From assembly GCA_001792895.1 (NCBI GenBank), contig MARA01000001.1, positions 310,001 through 374,000 of the forward strand: DNA of 64,000 bases. Reading direction: 5' to 3'. How positions within the stretch are numbered: position 1 is the stretch's first letter; every line of letters starts with the position of its first letter. The translations under genes and the position numbers were made by a program. This document shows, in pieces, positions 35,870-44,389 of the stretch. Under the pieces are notes generated by a model. The model was given only the letters and a program-made list of their open reading frames with translations, searched no databases and was not told the origin of the DNA. The DNA comes from Lentinus brumalis (Eukaryota > Basidiomycota > Agaricomycetes > Polyporales > Polyporaceae).

Positions 35870-36368
35870 CAAGAAATTATCAAGCTCGACTTGCTCGTTC
35901 GGGGATAGAGGGTACACCTTGGAGTGGAACATCTTGGCATCGGGAACCAGCTCGATAGCATGATCATAGGGGCGATGGTTGGGCAACCGTTCTGACGCCT
36001 CCTTTGAAAACACACTAAGGTACTCATGGTAGTGTTCCGGCACCAGTTGTTCGATAGGACGAGCTGGCCCCCGTTTCTGGTACTCCTGTTCCGCGAGCTC
36101 CTGGGAATAGGTATGGCTCGCAGAGACAAAGAGTTGAGGAGCGCCTTGTAGGCTGCGCCCCTCCATCCAGGCATCCAGAAGGGTTTGCTCAGATCCATCC
36201 CACTCCTCCTCATTCGGCAATGGTGGCTCATTAATGTCCTCCACCTCTTCGACCATCACCGCTGCACACACCCTGCCAATCTTCTTGGCCTTCCGGACCC
36301 GATCTGAACGTGAACGCGCCGTGAGCCTGACCTCCGTATCACGCGTCACAGTTGCAGCAGGTTCCGGT
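35870..36368 (-). pseudogene. pol: Pol linker and N-terminus of reverse transcriptase
   Basis: Reads EPAATVTRDTEVRLTARS, then the RT entry block PEHYHEYLSVFSKEASERL and HAIELVPDAKMFHSKVYPL. The frame is lost at about 35870-35876 and again at the GGGG run 35815-35818; the short middle segment reads ENLAKGYIRESKSPMSSP in the second frame, the typical RT sequence. Confidence 0.8.
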
Positions 36369-36858
36369 GCTTCTTACTAGCATGGCATGTTGAAGGGCAG
36401 CGGGATAGGCGCAGCGAGCCACGTTCCCAGTCAATCTCCGGATTGTGCTCGCGCAGCCAGTCAAGGCCGATGATCACATCCTCGTCACCTACGTCTGTCA
36501 CCATAAACACCACCTGCTCCTGGTGGTCCCCGATCGTCATCCCTAGCACGGCTACCTCTGCAATCGTGCCATCGCGGTTCTCTGTACCGTCGATGTTGTA
36601 TAAACGGATGGGGGATGCTAGCTTCCGCGTAGCAACACGGTTCTCCTCCACAAACCGTCGATGCAAAAACTTTGTAGTGGCCCCACTGTCAACCATGGCC
36701 ACCACATCCTTCTCTTGCCGCTTGCCGCTCAGTCGTACTGGGATGTGGAAGTGTTGTCCATCATGATTGAGTTCATAAATAAACGACGATCCCAGTACAG
36801 CATAACGACTATTGGTACATGAGCGTGCGCGCGCGGCATCTAGCGCAGCTCGAATCAA
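36346..36858 (-). CDS. pol: Chromovirus aspartic protease region
   Basis: Reached by -1 frameshift from gag. Contains the retropepsin active site VVAMVDSGATTKFLHRRF (D-S-G-A), the flap-like MTIGDHQEQVVFMV and the conserved IIGLDWLREHNPEIDW. The frame is lost near 36370, where one missing base would restore continuity with the next segment. Confidence 0.85.
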   Translation of the reverse strand: MIRAALDAARARSCTNSRYAVLGSSFIYELNHDGQHFHIPVRLSGKRQEKDVVAMVDSGATTKFLHRRFVEENRVATRKLASPIRLYNIDGTENRDGTIAEVAVLGMTIGDHQEQVVFMVTDVGDEDVIIGLDWLREHNPEIDWERGSLRLSRCPSTCHASKKHRNLLQL

Positions 36859-37688
36859 AAACCCTCCTTCTCCTTCATCGTCGTCAGCGTGGCAATGCGC
36901 TCCTCCAGTGCCTTGAGCTGCAACTGAAGGGCGACCACCTCATCCGACGTCGTGGAGGATGATGAGGAGGCTGCGGCGCGTTGACCGCCTTTCCTCTCCG
37001 GGCATTGGGCGGCCCTGTGACCGTTTCGTCCGCAGACGAAGCAACCGGTGGGACCGGAGGTAGGAGGACGTTCCTTATTCGCAGCTACCTTCTCGCCGCG
37101 TTTTGGGAACTTCCCGGTGCGAGGTCGCTCCTCTGACCGTCGTGCCAGGTGCTGGTCCATCTGCAAGGCAACCGTCTGCATCTTGACAAGGGTAGAGATG
37201 TCGTGAGCAGTGGTGGCGAACTCGTCCTTGATGCGATAGGGGAGTCCTTCACGGTAGCGCTCGCGCTTGTCGTCATCGGAGAACCCAGTCCGAGCAGCCA
37301 CCGCATTGAACTCAGCAGTGTACTCCTTGACCGTGCCAAGCCTGTGCGAAGCCTTGCAAAGCTTGACCAGTTCAGCAGTGGCTGCCTCCTTGTCATCTAC
37401 GGCGCAGAAGTGGGCCTTGAACGCATCTTCGAATGCAGCGACATCCGCCCAAGGAGTAGTTGTGGCTGCCGTGATGATATGCGGCCCGGCCCAGCTTGCA
37501 GCATCGCCTGTGAGGCGGTTCAAGACGACCATCCAGATCAGGTTCGCGGTTACTCCTGCCCTGGTGGCAACTCCGTGATAGGCTGTGGCGCTGCTGATGA
37601 AGGTGAGGCCTTCCTGAGCATTCTTGCCATCGTACTCTCGAGGCAGTAGAACCGGCAGGAGCTTGGTGACGTCAAAAGGAGCCGTCAT
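36855..37688 (-). CDS. gag: Chromovirus Gag, 277 aa from the first ATG
   Basis: Capsid/nucleocapsid polyprotein. It starts MTAPFDVTKLLPVLLPREYD and carries a retrotransposon Gag core (FEDAFKAHFCAVDDKEAATA; TVKEYTAEFNAVAARTGF; YREGLPYRIKDEFA) and a zinc knuckle CFVCGRNGHRAAQC (C-x2-C-x4-H-x4-C). The C-terminus has a short coiled coil (VVALQLQLKALEERIATL). The same frame stays open upstream to 38366 without any ATG and reads protein-like (YVYPTPEQEEQIRQRL; a Pro/Ser/Thr-rich linker), so a longer Gag made by splicing or a non-AUG start is possible. Gag ends at a TGA overlapping a slippery heptamer. Confidence 0.9.
   Translation of the reverse strand: MTAPFDVTKLLPVLLPREYDGKNAQEGLTFISSATAYHGVATRAGVTANLIWMVVLNRLTGDAASWAGPHIITAATTTPWADVAAFEDAFKAHFCAVDDKEAATAELVKLCKASHRLGTVKEYTAEFNAVAARTGFSDDDKRERYREGLPYRIKDEFATTAHDISTLVKMQTVALQMDQHLARRSEERPRTGKFPKRGEKVAANKERPPTSGPTGCFVCGRNGHRAAQCPERKGGQRAAASSSSSTTSDEVVALQLQLKALEERIATLTTMKEKEGF
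36858..36864 (-). promoter_or_regulatory. -1 ribosomal frameshift site GGGTTTT at gag-pol junction
   Basis: In the gag frame the sequence is G GGT TTT TGA, a canonical X-XXY-YYZ heptamer directly before the stop. Slipping back one base enters the protease frame (GGG TTT TTG ATT), which has no ATG of its own here. Confidence 0.75.
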
Positions 37689-38556
37689 GGTGGGGAGAGT
37701 GGGGGTGATGGGTGGTGGTGTGGTGGGGTGCGAGGAGCCTTGCGACGGAGCACTAGGGGTAGTCGTCCGTGAAGGATTCCGTGGAGGAAGAGGTGGTGGG
37801 GAAGTCCGAGGCGGGGAGTTGAGGACGATGTCAGGTTGTCGTCCCTCCGGCTGGGACTGAGGGGGCAGTGCCGAGGTGGTGGCAACTGGACTGAAGGATC
37901 CTGATGCTCGACGTTGCAGACGCTCGCTGGCAAGGACGAGCGCAGTGGGGAGAGGGATCCGGGATCCACCAAGTGGGGACTCAGTGGGAGGGGTGTTGGT
38001 GCGGCTAGGGAGACGGCTCGGCGGGCGGGTACCTGGTCTGCTGGACGAAAGGCGGACTGCCTCACGTAGGGGGCGTCCACTAGCAGTAGTAGTGGCAACT
38101 GGTTGTGTCAGTCGCTGGCGGATCTGCTCCTCCTGTTCCGGTGTGGGGTAGACGTAGGTATGGAGATCGGTCCAGACTTGCGCGTCTGACGCCCAGGTAG
38201 GTAGTCGCTCTGGACAAGGTTGCTGATCACAGATGTACCACCGCTGATCAGTGCCGCGCCAGTGATGATCTTCTACCGCACTTGAATGAAAGGCGTGGTT
38301 GTAGGGGGCACAAGAGGGACGGGGCTGATCCAGTGTGTAGAGGTCGACGTCAGGTAGAACACGAGTTCACCTGACCTTCGCCTGTCAGTGGACCTCAGAG
38401 TCTTACTGGACAGCGGTGGGGGTCCAGGGGGTAGTACCGCGCACGTAGGTTGTAGAACCAACAGCGACAGATACAGCTCAACACCAGGAGCGCGGTTATA
38501 GAACCGGCGATCAACCGATGGAGGGTGGGGGGGGAGTACGCCAGTGCTCGTGTTGA

Positions 38557-38567
38557 AGTTTCGACCT
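38557..38567 (-). other. Self-priming primer-binding site (Tf1/sushi type)
   Basis: On the element strand, two bases after the 5' LTR, AGGTCGAAACT is an exact 11-nt complement of AGTTTCGACCT within the LTR at 38753-38743. There is no TGG start complementary to a tRNA 3' end. This matches the mechanism known for Tf1, where the first 11 nt of the mRNA fold back as primer. Confidence 0.85.
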
Positions 38568-38569
38568 AA

Positions 38570-38937
38570 TGTTACGACTGATCGTCGAGGGGGATCAGGA
38601 AAGACTCACGAGACGAGCAGGGGCGTCGACGAGCACTTGTGCAGCGAGAGCGGAGCAATGCTCGACGATCAGGGCTGGGGACAAGATGTATTGAGAGAGG
38701 TATCTACAGAGCGAAGTACAGCTTGGCTTACCTGGGGACAAGAGGTCGAAACTGAGGGTCCCCAGGTAGCGCTGGTGGTCTTATATACATGAGGGAACAA
38801 TAGTGTCAGAAGACAATAGCGTGAGAGACATCATGGATGAAGACAATAGCGTGAGAGGGACCATGGGAATCATGGTGATCGAACAATAGGATGACTGGGA
38901 AAGGAAATGAATAGTACCGGGGAGGCTGTTCGTAACA
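38570..38937 (-). repeat. Chromovirus 5' LTR (right copy) with promoter
   Basis: 368 bp. On the element strand a TATATAA (38787-38781) is followed 34 nt downstream by AGTTTCGACCT at 38753-38743, the inferred transcript start because it is complementary to the primer-binding site. Confidence 0.95.
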
Positions 38938-38942
38938 TAATG
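38938..38942. repeat. Target-site duplication TAATG (right)
   Basis: Second copy of the 5-bp duplication made on chromovirus integration; LINE coding resumes immediately after it. Confidence 0.93.
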
Positions 38943-41345
38943 GCTATGGAAACCTCGTGCGCGATCACGAGAACAACAAGTGGGGTAAACTCTATCGAAT
39001 GATGTCTGAGCACAGGATAGGCGTGCTGCTTCTACAGGAAACGCATCTGACAAATGAACGGAAGGCAGCTATACATAGCATGTTTGCCAGGAAGCTGAAG
39101 GTCTTTCACTCGGCGCACCCGGACGCCCCGACTCAGAAGGAAGGAGTTGCTATTGTCCTGAACTCTCGGTATGTTAGTACAAAGGGTGCTACGGCGAAGG
39201 AGATCGTACCGGGTAGAGCTATTCAGCTCGCGCTCCCGGACTCTGGCGGCGATACAAGGCATATCCTATGCATATATGCTCCCACCTCAAACGGTGCGAC
39301 TGAGCGGAAGGAGTTCTTCAACACAGTACGCGGTTTCTACGACGACAACCCCAGCTTCCCCAAGCCGCACTTGATGGCTGGAGACTTCAACTCGGTGGAG
39401 GACGCGATCGACCGCTTGCCAATGAGCGATATTGCCGATCCGTCGGTTCCAGCATTGGACGACCTAAAACTGAGCCTCGGGCTGATGCTCGCCGACGGCT
39501 GGCGTGTCACCAACCCAACCCAAAGGGAGTACACATTTCACCGTGGGACGGGCCGAGAAGCGACCTTCTCGAGGCTAGATCGAATGTATGTTACATCTGA
39601 AATCTTTGAGACGGCAAGAGAATGGTCGGTGGTCGAGGCAGGTGTCCGCACTGATCACAGCCTGATCAAGGTGCAACTCACCTCCAAGAATGCTCCGGTT
39701 GTGGGGCCAGGTAGGCCAATTTTCCCGCTGAAACTACTACGCGACAAGAAGCTGTCGAAGACGATCAAAGCCCGAGGAGTCGAGGCCATCCGCCAACTTG
39801 ACTCCCTCCTGGCCGAGGGCCCTCGGACAGAGAGGCTGAACCCGCAACGGATCCTGAGTGAATTCAAGCTGGACGTAATGGAGATGGCGCGCGATCGCGA
39901 ACGAGATATCGTACCAAAACTGCTGGCGGACATCAGAGCGAGGGAGCAGGAGCTCAAGAAGGTCAAGGCGGGACGGGGCCACCAGGAAGCAGACAAGCTA
40001 GCTGAGGCGGAAGCCCTCACCAAACAGATACGGCAGCTACGAATGCGAAGGTATAAGCAACAGCAGCGGAATGCGAGGGCGACGCACCGAATCTATGGGG
40101 AACGGCCTACTAAATACTGGTCCCGACTCCACCGTGAATGCGCCCCGCGAGATATTATACTCGCCTTCGAAAAAGAAGGCCAGCTGGGCGTGGCGGGCGA
40201 GAAGCTGTTTGAAACGGATTCGGTCCGCATGGCTGAGATGGCGCGTACGCACCATATGAACGTCCAACGGGACGAGCCGGGCGCGCCGACCCCCCTTGCG
40301 CGTGAAGCTGACGTCCAGAAGGCGCTAGACAGTATAGAGGTCAAAGTAAGTGAGGAGCAGGCTGTGGAGCTAGGAGGCGAGATAGCATACGACGAGTGCG
40401 CTCTCGCTCTGCGTGTATCAAAGAATGGCACGGCACCTGGTCTAGACGGAACCCCTTTCGAACTGTGGAAAACCCTGCATGCCCGCTATGTAGAAGACAA
40501 ACGGTTTGAGGATAGGCCTAGTTTCGACCTGGTGAGACTCTTGACAGCGGCTTTTGAAGACATCCGCCTCCACGGGGTCGACCCTCAGACGTCCTTCGCT
40601 AAAGGCTGGATCGCTCCCATCTACAAAGAAAAGGGTGAGCGTACGAAAGTCGTTAACTATCGGCCGATTACTCTCCTCAATACCGACTACAAGCTCTTGA
40701 GTAAGGTACTGGCGGTCCGCCTGGCAAAAGTCGCCCCGTCGATCATACACAAGGCGCAGGCGGGTTTTGTTCCGGGCCGACGCATTCACAATCACACGCA
40801 GCTTGCTCGCCTGGTGATGTGCTGGGCGGAGCAGAACGAGGAGGACGGCGCAATCGTTGCCCTCGACCAAGAGAAAGCATACGATAAAATTGCGCATGAT
40901 TATCTGTGGCGCGTCCTGAGGAGATTTGGTATTCCCGAAGCCTTCGTCGGGCTAGTTACGTCCCTCTATAGCAACGCAAGAACGTCAATTATGATCAACG
41001 GGATTCTAAGCAAGGCCTACCGGATCTACAGGGGGGTACGGCAAGGGGACCCTCTGTCCTGTCTGCTCTTCGATCTGGCGATCGAGCCTCTATCAGCCAT
41101 GATTAGAAGGTCGGACCTAGAAGGCTTCACGATCCCGCGCTGCGAGGAAGTACTGAAAGCGGTTTTGTTCGCCGACGATACGACGGTCTACCTGTCGAGC
41201 CGCGATGATTTCGCGACGCTACAGAACGTCCTGGATACGTGGTGTTCGGCGGCGAAGGCGAGGTTTAACATTGCCAAAACAGAGATCATCCCCGTTGGTT
41301 CCCCGGAACACAGAGAAGAGATGTCGGAGACTTACAGAGTAACAG
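38943..41345 (+). pseudogene. LINE ORF2 central part: APE endonuclease and reverse transcriptase
   Basis: Endonuclease blocks LLLQETHLTNERK, HLMAGDFNSVEDAID, RLDRMYVTS and DHSLI are all present (catalytic Glu, Asp, Asn, His in context). The reverse transcriptase follows with GTAPGLDGTPFELWK, NYRPITLLNTDYKLLSK, AGFVPGRRI, ALDQEKAYDKI, GVRQGDPLSCLLF and the catalytic FADDTTVYLSS. The frame breaks at about 41347-41351, where a -1 base change moves the reading to the next segment (VAELSKGVHIAREG). Coding by itself appears functional up to this point; the element is disabled by the LTR insertion in front of it. Confidence 0.85.
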
Positions 41346-41349
41346 GCAG

Positions 41350-42252
41350 GTGGCGGAACTATCCAAGGGAGTCCACATTGCCCGGGAAGGGGAGGCAGTC
41401 CGGATCCTTGGCGCGTTCTTCGGGAATGGCGTTAACCAAGTGGACGTCTGGACGCTAGTACTTACCAAGATTGTGGCCATGAGGAAGCCCCTCATGGATG
41501 TAATAGAACGGTGGAAGGCAGGCCATGCCACACTGCAAGGGAAAAGACACGTCGTCCAGATGATCGTGAGCGGGATGACCCAGTACCTCACGACCGTGCA
41601 GCGTATGCCCGACGACATACTGACCCGCCTCAACAAGATCATTCGCGGGTATCTATGGAATGACCGCAAGAATGCACCGGTAGGGCTCGACTATGTCTGC
41701 CTACCTATTGAGCGGGGTGGGCTTGGCATGGTGGACCTTGCGTCCAGGAATGAAGCGATCGATGTGATGTGGCTCAAGGCGTATCTTGATTTCGGGCCGG
41801 ACCGACCGCTGTGGGCCTACGTCGCTGACGATCTCTTCGCTAGCCATGTACCCAAGAATTGTAGAACAAGACCAAAGGCTCTGCGGATCAACCCTTTCCT
41901 CCAGAAATGGAAACCCAAGGTGCACGGGCTGCCGGCAGAGCTGACCGGGATGATGAGTGTCGCCAGGAAGTATGGTGTACGGCTTGAAGGTTTGGCTTTT
42001 GCGAAACAGATACTCAACGCGATGCCTATGTGGGATCACGCCCACGCGGACCGCATCAGACTGGGCAGGCTGACTGTTCCCTCGAAACTACTCACTTGCT
42101 TGCAAACAAATCACCGCGCCTCGACGGTCCGTGATTTCGTGTTGCTAAGCCAGGTACAGGACTGCCCGGCACATAGGCCGAAAGCAGCGTGTGAGTGTGC
42201 AGAGTGTCGACGCTTGAAATCCACTCGTAGCTGTGTCAACCCCACTTATGCA
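41350..42252 (+). pseudogene. LINE ORF2 segment after first frame break (post-RT linker)
   Basis: Continues the same protein in the next frame (ILGAFFGNGVNQVDVW; GYLWNDRK; ERGGLGMVDLASRNEA), the thumb/linker region typical of Tad/I-group ORF2. It runs to a cysteine cluster CECAECRRLKSTRSC and then breaks again at about 42248-42252. Confidence 0.75.
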
Positions 42253-43775
42253 GTACCCGGGCGAGAGAGATAGTCAGTACACTCCCGGGCAAATGGAACC
42301 CACTTCTGCGCCAGCCGGAGGACTACGAAGAAGAGTATATGGAGGATCTCCGGCGAGGCAGCCTTGACGTGGACTTGGTCCCCTTCGACCGCTGCGTCAC
42401 TATTAAAGGGCACCTAGGTCATGCTTTCCGAATATTTACTGACACGGAGGACGTTTATAATGAGATAATAGATATGGAGCTTGACGAGGACGGGTCGTCA
42501 ATGATTATCGCGACTGATGGCTCGTGTACTCACAATGGTGAAAGGAGAGCGAAAGCGGGAGCGGGTGTGTACGTCGGTTCGAACGCACAACTGAACCGTA
42601 GTGTCCGGCTACCAAATACCCTGGAACAGTCGAACCAGACGGCTGAAATCGTGGCGACGCTGCTCGCAACGACGACAGCTGGAGCTCGAGCCCGAGTCAC
42701 ACAGGAAACGGACTCACAATCAACAATGGACTCGGTTACCAAGTGGAGGAATAGGCACGAAGACACGGGCTACCTCATGCAAAAGAATGAGGCGCTACTA
42801 CGAGCCACAATCGCTAGCCTGAGAAGAAGACGCGCACATACCCTTTTCAGGTGGATCAAAGGCCATAACGGCCACCCTGGTAATGAGGCGGCGGACGCGC
42901 TCGCGGCCCTTGGGGCGGAGAAACCGGCGGGAGACAGCGTGGCCACGGATATACCGAGAAGCTATCATCTGTCAGGCGCAAAGCTGCAATCTATGACACA
43001 GAAGTTAGCGTACCGGGCAATCCGTCGACGCGAAGATCTCAAAGTCAAACCGCGGCCGCGAGCGGTGGCGAATATGGACAGAATATCTAGTGGAATCTTG
43101 GCTGCCTTTGGCGTCCCTCTCTACGACAGTTCAATATGGACATCCTTCAGGACGAAGCATGTCTCAAGGCCGGCAGCGCAATTTATGTGGATGGCAGTCC
43201 ATGACGCCTATATGATTGGTACTCACTGGTTGAGACCGAATATGTCTGCGGAATTACAAGAAAGGGCCCTCTGCCGAGTGTGCGGGGAGTGCGAATCGAT
43301 GTCCCACATAGTCCTGGAGTGCGATGCGGTAGGTCAGGAACTCATATGGAAACTCCTGAAGCAGACATGGCTACTTACTAAGGCAGAATGGTTGGAGCCC
43401 TGCTGGGGTACAACTTTCGGGGCAGCGTGTGCGGTCTTCAAGTCGGCTAACGGGTCAAGGAGGACCGCTCTAGAGAATCTCTGGTGCATATTGACCACGG
43501 AAGCTCTACACCTGATCTGGAAGATGAGATGTGAGAGGGTGATCCAGAAGGAAGGGGCCGAATTCTCGGAACAGGAGGTCACAAACCGTTTCTATGCGAC
43601 ATTGGACTCTCGACTGGACCTTGACCGACGAACGGCGGCGGTGGCGAAGGGTAAGAGGTCTATCAAGCCGTGCGATATAGAGCGAATCTGGAAGCCGATA
43701 ATTGAGAACGTCGAAGCCTTACCTCCCAAGTGGGTTGTAAATAGCGGGGTTTTAGTGGGTATCAGGCGGGGATGA
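42253..43775 (+). pseudogene. LINE ORF2 C-terminal part: RNase H and zinc finger
   Basis: Resumes with STRAREIVSTLPGKWNPLL, followed by an RNase H domain (IIATDGSCTHNGERRAKAGA; AEIVATLLA; ETDSQSTMDSV; FRWIKGHNGHPGNEAADALA, carrying the Asp-Glu-Asp-Asp residues). A C-terminal CRVCGECESMSHIVLEC (C-x2-C-x7-H-x4-C) is the terminal zinc motif of this group. The stop TGA at 43773-43775 lies inside a hairpin. Confidence 0.8.
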
Positions 43776-43822
43776 TAGTGAGCAGTAATAGCCCTTGTAT
43801 TACTGCTCCCTATTATCCCCGC
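43766..43822 (+). other. Long hairpin overlapping LINE ORF2 stop / 3' UTR
   Basis: A 25-nt arm at 43766-43790 pairs with 43798-43822 around a 7-nt loop; only two positions deviate, both allowing G-U wobble in RNA. It lies at the start of the LINE 3' UTR. Confidence 0.85.
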
Positions 43823-44389
43823 CCCGGAGTCCCACACTCAGTGCGTAAGTGCATTTCCTCGCGGTGGTCTAACAATATTTATTCGTAATTAGCCCAGGGC
43901 TACTGGCCTCGGACTAAGTACGTAGCGCGTCCGGTCAATATTCATTGGCCACGAAATGTACAACAAGCCCCAATGGGGACCTATACATTTCAGGATAATT
44001 TGCGCTCCACCAAAAAAAAAAAAAAAAAAAAAGGTGGTGGTGGTGGTGGTGGTGGTTAGAAGTTCAAAGACTACTACATTGGCTCGAGTAAGTAAGCCGT
44101 GTAAGTATGGTTTATGATCAGCGAGCGCTTACATATCGTTCGCAGTAATCTGCTTGGCGACTAGGACTAGCTGTCATCGCGTAGTTCGAGTCCGTTCGTT
44201 CAACCTCTGTTCTCTGTGTGTACTTCTTGCAAGTTCTGACACCGGCTCGCAGCCACAATCTCCGTAGGCGAAACGACGAAGCTACACTTCAATTTCTTCA
44301 CGCGATTACAACAACACAGTCCCAACAATAATGATACATGTCCACGAAACGAACCTGATGCGGTCTCCCATCTAAAAAACTGTGCAAAT
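43776..44389. other. LINE 3' UTR, tail and flank; no gene
   Basis: Holds the hairpin, the LINE 3' end and about 330 bp of flank up to the dioxygenase stop. No coding seen. Confidence 0.6.
44012..44056 (+). repeat. A21 tail followed by (GGT)8
   Basis: Twenty-one A residues (44012-44032) mark the LINE 3' end, directly followed by eight GGT repeats (44033-44056) and preceded by CCACC. The GGT array is probably target DNA or a slippage product at the insertion site. Confidence 0.85.

Larger units (their letters stand above)
32706..38937 (-). mobile_element. Ty3/Gypsy chromovirus, 6,232 bp, complete with identical LTRs
   Basis: Bounded by 368-bp LTRs (32706-33073 and 38570-38937) that match at every position I compared, start TG and end CA, and are flanked by a 5-bp duplication TAATG (32701-32705, 38938-38942). 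Internal order on the minus strand: primer-binding site, gag, protease, reverse transcriptase, RNase H, integrase, chromodomain, polypurine tract. Removing the element and one TAATG restores an open LINE ORF2, so the empty site is known exactly. Identical LTRs indicate very recent insertion. The pol frame is broken at four places by apparent single-base losses. Confidence 0.97.
29140..44032 (+). mobile_element. Tad-like LINE (non-LTR retrotransposon), interrupted by a chromovirus
   Basis: ORF1 (29455-31905) ends in a CCHC zinc knuckle. ORF2 starts upstream of 32700 and, after removing the 32706-38937 insertion, continues with an APE endonuclease, reverse transcriptase, RNase H and a terminal CCHC motif to 43775. 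A 3' UTR with a 25-bp hairpin ends in A21 (44012-44032). This domain order (gag-like ORF1; EN-RT-RH ORF2) matches the Tad/I group found in fungi; assignment to Tad is inference. Without the insertion the visible part is about 8.7 kb. The 5' end is unresolved and no target-site duplication could be confirmed. ORF2 carries two single-base frame breaks (about 41347-41351 and 42248-42252). Confidence 0.85.

Noticed and set aside
44033..44056. CRISPR array or programmed structure at the GGT repeats
   Set aside because: Simple trinucleotide microsatellite next to a poly(A) tail in a eukaryotic genome; no spacers.
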